NCBI RefSeq assembly: GCF_002742265.1
Contig: NZ_MDGL01000007.1
Location: 1 to 64,000 of the forward strand
Length of the DNA stretch: 64,000 nt
Source: Maribacter sp. 4G9
GTDB lineage: Bacteria; Bacteroidota; Bacteroidia; Flavobacteriales; Flavobacteriaceae
Direction of reading: 5' to 3'
Under the pieces are notes generated by a model, which searched no databases, was not told the origin of the DNA, and saw nothing but the letters and a program-made list of their open reading frames with translations. How positions within the stretch are numbered: the first letter of the stretch is position 1; every line of letters starts with the position of its first letter. Below, in pieces: positions 17,003 to 26,117 of the stretch. The translations under genes and the position numbers were made by a program.

Positions 17003-17289
17003 CCTTTACTTAAACCAACTAACTCAAATATTACTATTAACTATTACAATGCCGCAACTTGGTGGGGAGTAATAGAGATCCTATTATTTGTTCAAGTAAG
17101 TTCTTAAAAATTGATTTTATTTAAAAACGGATTTATACCGATGATCACCCTAGATGTACGAATGGAAAAAATATCTGTGTAATTGGAAATTTGTTTTTTG
17201 CTGATTACTAGTGATTAAGGTGTAAAAAAACGAAAAAAATTAAGAAATTTTTAATACATTCGGTGCCAAACACTAAACTATTATGAACA

Positions 17290-18198
17290 ATGAGTAAAAC
17301 AACAACCAATCTATTGTTGATGTTGATTACCATTATTGCCGGCACTTATTTCTACATTAATTATTGTAGCGAATGTGGTACCATGGCAGTAGAGGAACCG
17401 CCCAAGGAAGCGGATATTCCAATAGAAGTGATCTCAACATCCAACCCTTTTGCCTTTAGCGACGGCGATTTTTCCTATGAAATCAATGACAACTATAATT
17501 TTAATGTCGCTTCATCATCGATTTTGATGCCACTTGCAACAGGCATTGGAACGGGTATCAACCAATTACAGAATTACTTTTCCGGGAATCCTGACAAAGT
17601 TATCAATGTAATAGGCTTTTATACAAGTGAAGAGGAGAACAACACGGCCTATCCAGATCTGGGACTTGCAAGGGCCAATGCGGTCAAAAACCATTTAGTG
17701 GCCCAGGGTATCCCGTCTGTCCATATCAACGTCCTTAGTGAACTTAAAAATGAAATGGTTGCCAAGGACGGCATCTATTACGGGCCTATTGCCTATAATA
17801 TTGATGCCAGATCTGAAACGGCGGATGAGGAGCTTTCTGCCTTGTTCGATAAAATCAATGCGGATCCCTTGATCCTGTATTTCAATACTGCAGAAGCTTC
17901 TATCAACTTGACTGCGGAGCAACGTCAAAAAGTAGCGGATATTTCCAGGTATTTGGATAAAGTGGCCGAGGCTACCGTGAGCATAACCGGACATACAGAC
18001 AATACCGGATTGGCCCAAACCAACTTGAAGCTTGGACTGGACAGGGCCATTTTTGCCAAGGACTATTTAATGGGCAATGGCATATCGGCAGAAAAGATAA
18101 CGACCTCCTCCAAAGGACAAACGGAACCCATTGCAGACAATGCCACTGAGGAAGGAAAGTCCAAGAACCGAAGAACTGTTGTAACCCTAAACAAATAA
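17290..18198 (+). CDS. OmpA family protein with two OmpA-like domains
   Basis: A 302-residue protein with an N-terminal membrane anchor (about residues 6-24), a short Pro/Glu linker, a degenerate OmpA-like domain (INVIGFYTSEEEN to HINVLSEL, about residues 95-155) and a canonical C-terminal OmpA domain (VSITGHTDNTGLAQTN, LGLDRAIFAKDYL, SKGQTEPIADN, KNRRTVVTL). The canonical domain binds peptidoglycan in the periplasm. The helix-hairpin-helix gene follows after 27 bases, so the two are likely an operon. Confidence 0.87.
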   Translation: MSKTTTNLLLMLITIIAGTYFYINYCSECGTMAVEEPPKEADIPIEVISTSNPFAFSDGDFSYEINDNYNFNVASSSILMPLATGIGTGINQLQNYFSGNPDKVINVIGFYTSEEENNTAYPDLGLARANAVKNHLVAQGIPSVHINVLSELKNEMVAKDGIYYGPIAYNIDARSETADEELSALFDKINADPLILYFNTAEASINLTAEQRQKVADISRYLDKVAEATVSITGHTDNTGLAQTNLKLGLDRAIFAKDYLMGNGISAEKITTSSKGQTEPIADNATEEGKSKNRRTVVTLNK

Positions 18199-18225
18199 AC
18201 CAACTAACTATTAAACATAAAAAAA

Positions 18226-18780
18226 ATGAATTTTGAAACAATGAATATCTGGTGCTGGTTGATACCCTTATTAGTAGGTGCAATCTGTGGAATATTGGGA
18301 TACCTAATAGGTAAATCTGGAAATAAAACCATTGACAATTCTGCCGAGATTAAAGTCCTGGAGGACAAAAACGCCAAACTGAAAGCCGAACTTGAGGCTT
18401 GTAATAAAAAAGCCACTACCTCCGTCAACCTTGGGGCATCTGCCGCTTCCTTTGCCGCTGGTGCTGCTGTGGCTTCCATTCCTTTTGATGCGGATGGCGC
18501 CAAGGCGATTTTTGGAAAGGCCATAAAACAGGACGACCTTAAAGTTGTGGAGGGAATAGGTCCCAAAATTGAAGGAATGTTCAAGGATGCAGGGATAAAA
18601 ACCTGGAAAGCCCTCTCTGAAGCTTCCGTGGCGGATTGTCAAAAAGTATTGGACGGTGGCGGAAAACGTTATCAAGTACATGACCCGGCTTCCTGGCCCA
18701 TGCAAGCCAAAATGTGCTATGAAGGAAAGTGGAAGGAATTGCTTAAATGGCAAGAAGAGCATAAACATGGAAAATTGTAA
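18226..18780 (+). CDS. Membrane-anchored helix-hairpin-helix protein
   Basis: A 184-residue protein: membrane segment at about residues 5-24, a coiled-coil-like charged stretch (AEIKVLEDKNAKLKAELEAC), an Ala-rich linker, and a C-terminal domain with DLKVVEGIGPKIEGMFKDAGI, a helix-hairpin-helix motif, followed by a conserved-looking VLDGGGKRYQVHDPASWPMQA. Such membrane plus HhH proteins occur widely with no settled role; the HhH may bind DNA or protein. Its pairing with a peptidoglycan-binding OmpA gene suggests an envelope role (inference). The start may instead be the ATG at 18241. Confidence 0.8.
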   Translation: MNFETMNIWCWLIPLLVGAICGILGYLIGKSGNKTIDNSAEIKVLEDKNAKLKAELEACNKKATTSVNLGASAASFAAGAAVASIPFDADGAKAIFGKAIKQDDLKVVEGIGPKIEGMFKDAGIKTWKALSEASVADCQKVLDGGGKRYQVHDPASWPMQAKMCYEGKWKELLKWQEEHKHGKL

Positions 18781-18800
18781 TAACCAATCCAACCTAACGA

Positions 18801-18830
18801 AAAACCCCAACCGAAATCGGTTGGGGTTTT
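18801..18830. terminator. Bidirectional terminator
   Basis: A perfect 14-bp stem, AAAACCCCAACCGA with TCGGTTGGGGTTTT, around a 2-base loop. A and T runs lie on both sides, so it can end both the ompA-HhH transcript and the convergent desaturase transcript. Confidence 0.88.
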
Positions 18831-18855
18831 TTACTATTATATCAGTGCTATAGTA

Positions 18856-19854
18856 TTACAAAGCACCATTGGCCTCCACCCATTTAAAGTGGTACTGATC
18901 CTGGGGGTACTTCATACGCTCCGCGATACGCTCCAGTCTTGCAGGCAAACTTAATAGATAGTCCCGTGCCTTTTCAGCATCTTCGTTAAGGGACCTTATG
19001 GATTCCAAATCCCAAAAGGCATTTAATTTTTTTAGGATATCTATATAATCCATGGCGGTATAAACGCCAAGACGTTGTGCACAATTGGAAAAATTCTCAA
19101 AAGCAGAACCGATCGTACCGCCAGACTCGCGTAGGAAATGGGCTGGCATGACAATTTTCTTCTTCATCATATCGGCAAATGCCAGCATCATTCCGGAAGG
19201 ATCTTCACCAAAAATCGTTTTTACGAATTCCCTGTAGGCAAGGTGGTGTCTCATCTCGTCACCTGCTATAATAGTGCACATTTTACCTAATAGGGCATTT
19301 CCCTTTTTCTTGGCCATTTGCCCAACCCGTTTGTGCGAAATATTGGTAGCCAATTCCTGAAAAGAGGTGTATACAAAGTTTTTGTAGGGATCTCTGTCCG
19401 TTCCAATGTCAAAACCATCTGAAATCAGGTGCTGGGTCGTTATTTCAATTTCCCTCATATTTACCCTGCCGGACAAGTACAAGTATTTGTTCAGCACATC
19501 GCCATGCCTATTCTCCTCACCGGTCCATGCACGTACCCATTTGGCCCATCCGTTGGTCTTAAAATCACCATGTTGGTCTATACCTACCACATCCATTAAC
19601 CAAGATTCGTATGTGGGCAATGCCTCTTCCGTAATAGTATCGGCAACCATGGTCACCCAAAAATCATAACCCAATTCCTTGGACTCCTCCCTAATCTCCT
19701 TCACTTTTTCCAAAAAACCATCTTCCTCAGAGTCGGGCAAAAAATCACTAGGCTGCCAAATCTTTTCAATGGGTACAAGAAAAGAATCCATAAATCCAGC
19801 GACTTTGGGCTCCAATGCCTGCATTACTTCCAGTCTTATATTTTTTTCAACCAT
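18856..19854 (-). CDS. Acyl-ACP desaturase
   Basis: A 332-residue soluble di-iron desaturase that inserts a cis double bond into acyl chains carried by ACP, adjusting membrane fluidity. The iron ligands are visible in order: Glu in ALPTYESWL, EENRHGD (E..H), Glu in SFQELATNISH and DEMRHH (E..H). The length fits bacterial relatives of the plant stearoyl-ACP 9-desaturase. Position of the double bond cannot be deduced. It is convergent with the HhH gene and ends at the shared terminator. Confidence 0.93.
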   Translation of the reverse strand: MVEKNIRLEVMQALEPKVAGFMDSFLVPIEKIWQPSDFLPDSEEDGFLEKVKEIREESKELGYDFWVTMVADTITEEALPTYESWLMDVVGIDQHGDFKTNGWAKWVRAWTGEENRHGDVLNKYLYLSGRVNMREIEITTQHLISDGFDIGTDRDPYKNFVYTSFQELATNISHKRVGQMAKKKGNALLGKMCTIIAGDEMRHHLAYREFVKTIFGEDPSGMMLAFADMMKKKIVMPAHFLRESGGTIGSAFENFSNCAQRLGVYTAMDYIDILKKLNAFWDLESIRSLNEDAEKARDYLLSLPARLERIAERMKYPQDQYHFKWVEANGAL

Positions 19855-19918
19855 GTCCTGTTTTTTATCAAAGTTCGGTATTAATATAATGTTTTAGTAT
19901 TAAAATCAAATTCATTTT

Positions 19919-20653
19919 TCAATTTCTACCCTTTTCGCCTGGATAATAACTATGCACTGGATCACTTTGCCAAAATTCCTTTGTATGGACATCCAATGCG
20001 GTCAAGGGTCCCTTGAAAGCTGCCCCGGTATCTATATTCCAGACGTTCGCGGCCTTCTGCGGTGTGGTCTTACCCATTCTGGTGACAGGGGTGTGACCAA
20101 TATATATTTCATCATAATGTACCAACCTTTGGGGATAGTGCTCATGGTTTTGGCTCAAGTTGGGGTTCAATGAAAGGGCGAGCTCCCAAAGCGTACGGTC
20201 CCAATAAAAGGACTTTGTAAAATATTCATGTTCAATCCCCTTTAAATGGGTAAAACCGGCATGAAGGAAGAGCTTGTTATTATCATCCAGATGATAGTTT
20301 TCCAAACTTTCGTAGAAGGAAATATGGATTTTTTTGGTTCTTTCATCGGACTTGGCATAAGATTCCGCCGTCGCCCTGCCGCCGTGCTGGAACCAAGTAG
20401 GGTTGTCCCTTCCTTGCGTAAGCCATTCATAACAGAGTTCATCGTGATTGCCCCTTAAAAAAATACAGTTGTGCGAATCCCTTAACCGTATTAGATAATC
20501 TATGGTCTCCACGGCATCGCTCCAGGCGTCTATATAGTCTCCCAAAAAAATCAAGGTATCTTCCTGTGTGACCTTTGCCCTTATCAATAAATCCTTTAAC
20601 GCCCTTAATCCCGAATGGATATCCCCTATAACTAGGGTTCTTTCTGATGTCAT
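19919..20653 (-). CDS. Metallophosphoesterase (Ser/Thr phosphatase type)
   Basis: A 244-residue cytoplasmic phosphoesterase. Dinuclear metal motifs are in order: GDIHSG (about residue 9), GDYIDAWSD (about 38), RGNHDE (about 67), HAGF (about 117) and GHTPVT (about 197). The set is that of PPP-type bacterial phosphatases and diadenosine tetraphosphatases. Its ATG overlaps the stop of the zinc-ribbon gene by 4 bases, placing it last in the SPFH operon. Confidence 0.9.
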   Translation of the reverse strand: MTSERTLVIGDIHSGLRALKDLLIRAKVTQEDTLIFLGDYIDAWSDAVETIDYLIRLRDSHNCIFLRGNHDELCYEWLTQGRDNPTWFQHGGRATAESYAKSDERTKKIHISFYESLENYHLDDNNKLFLHAGFTHLKGIEHEYFTKSFYWDRTLWELALSLNPNLSQNHEHYPQRLVHYDEIYIGHTPVTRMGKTTPQKAANVWNIDTGAAFKGPLTALDVHTKEFWQSDPVHSYYPGEKGRN

Positions 20654-21732
20654 TTTGCAAAAATCGCAAATAGTCCAATTAACACAAGGATAAAGAGTAC
20701 TAAAAAAAATATTTTCCAGAAAGAGTAGGGCCTACTTCCACTTACCGTACCCGATTGCCCGTTGATATAAAAACTATATTCCTTCCCGGAATACCGGTAA
20801 GAACTAATGTATACGGGCAACAAAACGTGTTTAAAGGTTTCGTTGGAAAGTTTAATATCTGCATGTGCTATACGCTGTGTATCCCCGCCAATATCCCTTC
20901 TGATCCAATTATAGGCTATGTTCTTGGCTTCCTGAAAAGATCTGTGGTGTCCTTCCTTTAAGGAGACCGTATATTTTTCGGTCACAAATCCAGACAAATA
21001 TTTGGTATTGAAAACGACCAGGTCCTTCAAGTTCCAAAAAGCCACTTTGGAGGGAATATCCTTGCTTTTTCGCTTTGAGGCATTGATCAGAATATCGTCC
21101 ACAAAACCATTTACGGCACCTGAAGCATATGTCCACCGGGTTTTTCTAACTTGGCGGGTCCTTTTCCCCTTATCACTATTGTAGGTCTGGGTTTCATAAT
21201 AATAATCGCCTCTTTGTCCTTGGTAGGATGCATAAAGATTGGCATCAAACGTCCAATAGGGAACGTACAATCCGTGCAGGCCTTCCGGATCTAAGGCCGC
21301 CCTTTTAAGTTTGTTGGGGGCAAACCAAAGGTTTTCCACCCAGGACTTAAAAATGCTCCTTGCCTTTTTAGAGTCCAATTGAAACGGTACGAGTGCGCCG
21401 GGCGTTATCCATCCCTCTACTTCTGCATCTTCCCGGATCAGGGGCTCACCGCAATAGACGCAATTTAACGATTTGTAGTTTTCCTCTACATGTTGGTTGG
21501 CCCCGCAGTTCTTGCAGTGTAGCAGTTCAATGGTCTCTGAATAGGCGTTCTCCCCAACAACGGTTAGATAATGAGCCAATTCCAACTCCTCAAAACTGCT
21601 TTTGGATTGTTCTATGAATTCCTCATAGCCGCAATATTCACAGATAAGCTGATGGGAACCTGGCTTAAATTTTAGTTCCGCACCACAATTGGCACATGCC
21701 TTTTTAAGTTCTGATTGTTGAATGTCTTCCAT
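20650..21732 (-). CDS. Zinc-ribbon membrane protein
   Basis: A 360-residue protein with two zinc ribbons: CANCGAEL with CEYCGYEEF (residues 14-43) and CKNCGANQ with CVYCGEPL (about 73-99). A soluble domain with YVPYWTFDANLYASYQGQRGDYYYE follows and one membrane segment ends the protein (about 337-357). Homologues are sometimes labelled 'helicase PriA', but no helicase motif is present. It lies between an SPFH protein and a phosphatase; the ribbons suggest an adaptor role for that system (inference). Confidence 0.82.
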   Translation of the reverse strand: MEDIQQSELKKACANCGAELKFKPGSHQLICEYCGYEEFIEQSKSSFEELELAHYLTVVGENAYSETIELLHCKNCGANQHVEENYKSLNCVYCGEPLIREDAEVEGWITPGALVPFQLDSKKARSIFKSWVENLWFAPNKLKRAALDPEGLHGLYVPYWTFDANLYASYQGQRGDYYYETQTYNSDKGKRTRQVRKTRWTYASGAVNGFVDDILINASKRKSKDIPSKVAFWNLKDLVVFNTKYLSGFVTEKYTVSLKEGHHRSFQEAKNIAYNWIRRDIGGDTQRIAHADIKLSNETFKHVLLPVYISSYRYSGKEYSFYINGQSGTVSGSRPYSFWKIFFLVLFILVLIGLFAIFAK

Positions 21733-21788
21733 AGCAATCGTATCCCTTATTCATGTAAGTGAAATGGGTAGCTGTTTTTATTGGGGAA

Positions 21789-22913
21789 TTAGGCCGATGG
21801 CAATGGAGGTGGTGTGTTACCACCTAAAAATGACTTAAGCTCCTCGATTTCCTTAAGCGATGTCCAATTTTCCATACCCTGCTTCCAGACCAAGGTGTCC
21901 CTATTGATGGTCCTACTGGCAAATAATTCCTTCAACCTATCGAAATTGACAGGGCCTGCCTGTTGCCCGTTCACTGCGTAAAAATAGGTTACCTGGGCAG
22001 GAATTGGCGGAGGACCTGATGGGGCTTGTTGCGGCTGACTTCCCATGGGCTGACCCATCATACTACCCATTTGTTGCGCCAACACAAAGCCCATTCCCAT
22101 GCCCATTCCGGCCCCGGCGGTCCCACCTTCATTTTTAGCGGCGGCTTCCATGGCTTTGGCGGCCTTAAATTGGGAAAGTTTGGTCATGTCCAATTTATCC
22201 AAACGGCTGTATTCGAAAATTTCCTTTTTCAAGTCTTCCGGCATGGAAACGTTCTCAATATAAAATCGCTCCAATTCGATTCCAACCCTATTGAATTCAG
22301 GTTGCATCACCTCCTGACAGGTTTCTGATAACTCACTTGTATTAGCCGCATATAGTTCTATGGGAAGGTTGGCTTCCCCTACCGTATCGGTAAATCTTGT
22401 TACTATCAAACTTTTCAGGTGTTCGTTCACCTCATAATTGGTAAAGTTACCGTCTGTACCCACTACGTCTACCACAAATTTCCCGGGATCGTTTATCCTG
22501 AAGCTGTACGTTCCAAAGGCCCTTATTTCCACTAGACCAAAACGATCGTCACTAAGCATAAAAGGATTTTTGGTGCCCCATTTTTCATCGGTGAACAAAC
22601 GGGTATTTACAAAATATACCTCCGCCTTGAACGGACTGTCAAAGCCATATTTCCATCCTTTAAGGGTGGTTAATATGGGCAGGTTTTTGGTGTTCAATGT
22701 ATACGTGCCGGGAGTAAATACATCGGCCAATTGGCCTTCATTGACAAACACTGCGTGCTGCCCCTCACGAACAATCAACTGGGCATTGTTCTTTATCTCG
22801 TTCTGATACCTTTCAAATCTGTGGACAATAGTATCGTTACTGGTGTCCAACCATTCTACAATATCTATGAACTCATGGCTCAGTTTCTTTTTTATCTCAT
22901 CGAATAGTCCCAT
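21789..22913 (-). CDS. SPFH domain protein with C-terminal GYF_2-like domain
   Basis: A 374-residue protein. Residues about 1-250 are an SPFH/band-7-like domain of the YdjI/virion-core type (QLIVREGQHAVFVNEGQ, FTPGTYTLNT, FAVR-like VEIRAFGTYSFRI). A Gly/Met/Gln-rich linker follows, and residues about 315-360 resemble the GYF_2 domain (YFYAVNGQQAGPVNFDRLKELFA, TLVWKQGMENW). It lacks a membrane segment. In other bacteria such proteins sit with zinc-ribbon partners, as here, and are linked to stress or envelope scaffolds. It is the first gene of the operon. Confidence 0.88.
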   Translation of the reverse strand: MGLFDEIKKKLSHEFIDIVEWLDTSNDTIVHRFERYQNEIKNNAQLIVREGQHAVFVNEGQLADVFTPGTYTLNTKNLPILTTLKGWKYGFDSPFKAEVYFVNTRLFTDEKWGTKNPFMLSDDRFGLVEIRAFGTYSFRINDPGKFVVDVVGTDGNFTNYEVNEHLKSLIVTRFTDTVGEANLPIELYAANTSELSETCQEVMQPEFNRVGIELERFYIENVSMPEDLKKEIFEYSRLDKLDMTKLSQFKAAKAMEAAAKNEGGTAGAGMGMGMGFVLAQQMGSMMGQPMGSQPQQAPSGPPPIPAQVTYFYAVNGQQAGPVNFDRLKELFASRTINRDTLVWKQGMENWTSLKEIEELKSFLGGNTPPPLPSA

Positions 22914-23230
22914 TTTCCTTTGTTTTTAATTGCTCTAAAAAGGTAGGGATTTATGGAATACCCACAAAAAAATAGTAGGCTTCAAAGGAGCCTTGAATCC
23001 TAAAAATAGTCCGGTTGGCCCAAGGCACAAACCTCCAATAATCAATTATTCTCAACAAAATTTACTTGAAGCTATTTTTTCTGATTACCTTAGAAATCCG
23101 AATTTTTAAAAGAGTATGGCAAGGTAGTGCCATAGCGACTTAGATTGCGGGCTGCGCAAATCATGAAAACGGCGCAAAGTCTAATGACGTTAAAGCTATG
23201 TCCAATGTTGTCCATCAATAATATAACTAG
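22914..23230. other. Divergent intergenic region
   Basis: This 317-base gap separates the divergent SPFH and fructokinase genes. A weak promoter candidate for the fructokinase is TTG (23066-23068), 17 bases, TACCTTAG (23086-23093, 7 of 8), leaving a leader of about 135 bases. GGCTGCGCAA (about 23150) and CGGCGC are the only GC-rich spots. I see no gene or structured RNA. Confidence 0.35.
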
Positions 23231-24175
23231 ATGAAGAAAGTATTTTGCATAGGTGAACTACTCATAGATTTCGTGGCAGAAAACCAAGGAAAAAACTTAT
23301 CCATTGCCAAAGAGTTTACCAAAAAGGCCGGTGGTGCCCCTGCCAACGTTGCCTGTGCCATAAGTAAATTGGAAGGCAAAAGTATATTTGTGGGGTGCGT
23401 AGGCGACGATCCCTTCGGGAATTTTTTACTGAATATTCTTGAAGAGAACAATGTGGACACTTCTATGGCCCAGAAATCTGAAGTATTTACCACCTTGGCC
23501 TTTGTTTCCATTGACGACGATGGGGAACGTGATTTTGTTTTTAGCAGAGGTGCGGACAAGGAATTAAAATATGACTCATCCCTTAAAAAGGATTTTAAGA
23601 ACAACATGGTTCATTTTGGGGCGGCAACAGCCATGCTTGGGGGTAATTTGGAGGAAGCCTACAATAGGTACTTTTTTGATGCCCTCACCCAGGACTCCTT
23701 CATAAGTTTTGATCCCAATTACAGGGAGGACCTCTGGAAACACAAAGAGGATGCCTTTATCAAGAAATGCATGCCCTTTATTCAAAAATCCCATCTGGGC
23801 AAATTCAGCCTTGAAGAGGCCCAACTATTATCCGGAAAAAAAGATATGGACGAAGCTTGCTCCTTTCTACATGAAACCGGGGTTGTCATTATCGTGGTGA
23901 CATTGGGTAAGGAAGGTACCTTGTTGAGTACAAAACAGTTTAGAAAAACCATACCAAGTATCGAGGTATCCCCTGTGGATACAACAGGTGCGGGGGACGC
24001 ATTTATTGGTTGTATGTTAAAACAGATTGCGGAGCACGACAGTCTGGAAACTTTATTGGAAAGTGAAACAGAACTTTCCCAAATAGTTTCCAAGGCCAAT
24101 AAGGCGGGTGCCATTACCACTACAAATTTTGGGGCCATTGAGTCGTTACCCACCCGAAATCAATTAGATTACTAG
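23231..24175 (+). CDS. PfkB-type carbohydrate kinase, likely fructokinase
   Basis: A 314-residue sugar kinase of the ribokinase/PfkB family. GELLIDFVAE opens the protein, GGAPANVACAISKLEG binds sugar (about residues 34-49), and DTTGAGDAF (residues 250-258) holds the anion hole and the catalytic base Asp256. The N-terminal pattern is that of fructokinases. The amylosucrase gene starts one base after its stop. Amylosucrase releases fructose from sucrose, so phosphorylation of that fructose is the natural role. Confidence 0.88.
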   Translation: MKKVFCIGELLIDFVAENQGKNLSIAKEFTKKAGGAPANVACAISKLEGKSIFVGCVGDDPFGNFLLNILEENNVDTSMAQKSEVFTTLAFVSIDDDGERDFVFSRGADKELKYDSSLKKDFKNNMVHFGAATAMLGGNLEEAYNRYFFDALTQDSFISFDPNYREDLWKHKEDAFIKKCMPFIQKSHLGKFSLEEAQLLSGKKDMDEACSFLHETGVVIIVVTLGKEGTLLSTKQFRKTIPSIEVSPVDTTGAGDAFIGCMLKQIAEHDSLETLLESETELSQIVSKANKAGAITTTNFGAIESLPTRNQLDY

Positions 24176-24176
24176 C

Positions 24177-26117
24177 ATGAACCAAGCTGCCTTGCACCAA
24201 TTACTGGCCTCCAAAAACATACTTGGAAAAGCCAAAAAAACACCCACAGAGTTATTTCAACAAAGATTTCATACAAATCTTGCGTACATCAAAGATTTGT
24301 TTTTTACGCTGTACCCAGAGGTGGATACCGTTTACTTTTCAAAGAAACTTCCTGCAAAATTGGAGTTGCTTTTTAAGGAACGTCCCTCAGAATTAAAAAA
24401 ACAGGACTTGGATAGATTACAGGAAGGTAACTGGTACCAAAGTGAGAAACTGGTAGGCATGCAGTTATATGTTGATCGGTTTAACCAAGATTTAAAAGGT
24501 TTACAGGAGAAACTGTCCTACTTTGAGGATTTGGGGGTCAACTTTCTTCATTTAATGCCCATTACCACAAGGCCTAAAGGAGAAAACGACGGGGGGTATG
24601 CCGTTAACAGCTATCATGAAATAGACCCCAGGTATGGCACCAGGGACGACTTTACGGAACTCTCAAAAAAAGCACGAGAAAATAACATCATCCTAATGTT
24701 GGATTTTGTGGTCAACCATACTTCGGATGAGTTCGCGTGGGCAAAAAAAGCGAAAAAGGGGGATATAAAATATCAGGACTACTATTACACCTTTGACGAC
24801 CGTACCATTCCGGACGAATATGAAAAGACCCTGCCTGAAATTTTCCCTGAATCGGCTCCCGGAAACTTTACCTATATTCCAGAGATGGAGAAATGGGTCA
24901 TGACCGTTTTCAACAATTACCAGTGGGACCTTAACTACAGGAACCCTGAAGTTTTCTTGGAAATGTTGGGGAATCTAATGGCCCTGGCAAACATGGGAGT
25001 AGATGTCATTCGATTTGATGCGCTCGCGTTTTTGTGGAAAAAACTAGGGACCATCTCCCAAAACCTACCCGAAGCGCACACGTTGATTTCCCTGTTCCGG
25101 ATGTGCCTGCAGGTTATAGCTCCGGGCGTTGTTCTCTTGGCCGAGGCCATTGTAGCACCGCGCAATATCCTTAAATACTTTGGTGAAAACCAGTTTGAGG
25201 GAAACGAGTGCGAAATAGCCTATAACGCATCCTTAATGGCGCTACTTTGGAACTCCATCGCCACCAAGAAAAGTTCCCTGATGATCCGAAGCCTAAAAGG
25301 AGTGCCTAACAAGCCCATTGATAGTACTTGGATCAATTATATCCGTTGCCATGACGACATAGGATTGGGGTATGACGATGATTTTGTGAGGGAAATGGGT
25401 TGGGAACCGTTTCCTCATAAACAGTTCATTCTAAATTATTACTGTGGCCGCTTGGAATGGTCCCCGGCAAAAGGACTGATGTTCATGTACAATCCAAAAA
25501 ATGGTGATGGGCGAATTACGGGAAGTGCCGCCTCGTTATTAGGGCTGGAATCCGCTATTGAACAAGGGAATAAGATCAGTATTTCCTATGCCTTGGACAA
25601 AATTATTATGATGCACGGCATCATTCTATCTTTTGGAGGGATTCCCCTTATTTATGCAGGAGATGAAATAGCCACATTGAACGACTATTCCTTTTTGGAA
25701 GACGAAAAACATAAAAATGATAGCCGTTGGGTGAACAGGCCCAAACAAAATTGGGAGGTCGTGAAAAATCTTGCTTCTTCCAAAGGGCCGGCCAGCATTA
25801 TATTCCAGGCTTTGAAAAAAATGATTGCCATACGTAAGGGTCAGGAAGTCTTTGCAGACCAAAACAATACGTTCATCCATGAAAGCCCTAACCCCCATAT
25901 TTTCGTTTTTGAACGTAAAATGGGTGAAAAATCACTTTGGGTCTTCTCTAATTTTGATGAGGTTTCACAATCCTTGGATGTTTCCTGGTTGCTGTCCAAA
26001 GGCATATTGCCAGGTGAGGCTTCCGTAGACCTTCTTTCAAAAAAAACCCTGGAATTAAACGGAAATAAGGACTTTTATATTAAACCCTTTGGCCACCATT
26101 GGATAACGAACATTTAA
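24177..26117 (+). CDS. Amylosucrase (GH13 subfamily 4 type)
   Basis: A 646-residue enzyme that would split sucrose and transfer glucose to an alpha-1,4-glucan, releasing fructose. Features: an N-terminal helical domain (1-95), MQLYVDRFNQDLKGL, HLMPITTRPKG and DGGYAVNSYHEIDPRYGT; nucleophile Asp281 in VIRFDALAF; acid/base Glu323 in LLAEAIVAP; His392-Asp393 in IRCHDDIG; and GGIPLIYAGDE. The closest family I recall is Neisseria amylosucrase; a hydrolytic sucrase or trehalose synthase is less likely. No signal peptide, so it acts in the cytoplasm. No sucrose transporter or glycogen gene is adjacent. Its stop overlaps the convergent AlbA_2 gene by 4 bases. Confidence 0.88.
   Translation: MNQAALHQLLASKNILGKAKKTPTELFQQRFHTNLAYIKDLFFTLYPEVDTVYFSKKLPAKLELLFKERPSELKKQDLDRLQEGNWYQSEKLVGMQLYVDRFNQDLKGLQEKLSYFEDLGVNFLHLMPITTRPKGENDGGYAVNSYHEIDPRYGTRDDFTELSKKARENNIILMLDFVVNHTSDEFAWAKKAKKGDIKYQDYYYTFDDRTIPDEYEKTLPEIFPESAPGNFTYIPEMEKWVMTVFNNYQWDLNYRNPEVFLEMLGNLMALANMGVDVIRFDALAFLWKKLGTISQNLPEAHTLISLFRMCLQVIAPGVVLLAEAIVAPRNILKYFGENQFEGNECEIAYNASLMALLWNSIATKKSSLMIRSLKGVPNKPIDSTWINYIRCHDDIGLGYDDDFVREMGWEPFPHKQFILNYYCGRLEWSPAKGLMFMYNPKNGDGRITGSAASLLGLESAIEQGNKISISYALDKIIMMHGIILSFGGIPLIYAGDEIATLNDYSFLEDEKHKNDSRWVNRPKQNWEVVKNLASSKGPASIIFQALKKMIAIRKGQEVFADQNNTFIHESPNPHIFVFERKMGEKSLWVFSNFDEVSQSLDVSWLLSKGILPGEASVDLLSKKTLELNGNKDFYIKPFGHHWITNI

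Larger units (their letters stand above)
16706..17289. other. Long intergenic region before ompA-like gene
   Basis: This 584-base gap holds the terminator of the aldehyde dehydrogenase gene, a possible 44-codon minus-strand gene (16735-16869), and an orphan hairpin with a minus-strand T-run (16968-17002). It also has the sequence AAACCAACTAACT (17013-17025), a motif seen before flavobacterial start codons, here followed only by a 7-codon frame (ATG at 17049). The last 190 bases are AT-rich leader of the OmpA gene. Confidence 0.5.

Noticed and set aside
16901-17107. 68-codon frame before the OmpA gene
   Set aside because: Crosses the orphan hairpin and has irregular composition; no supporting start site.
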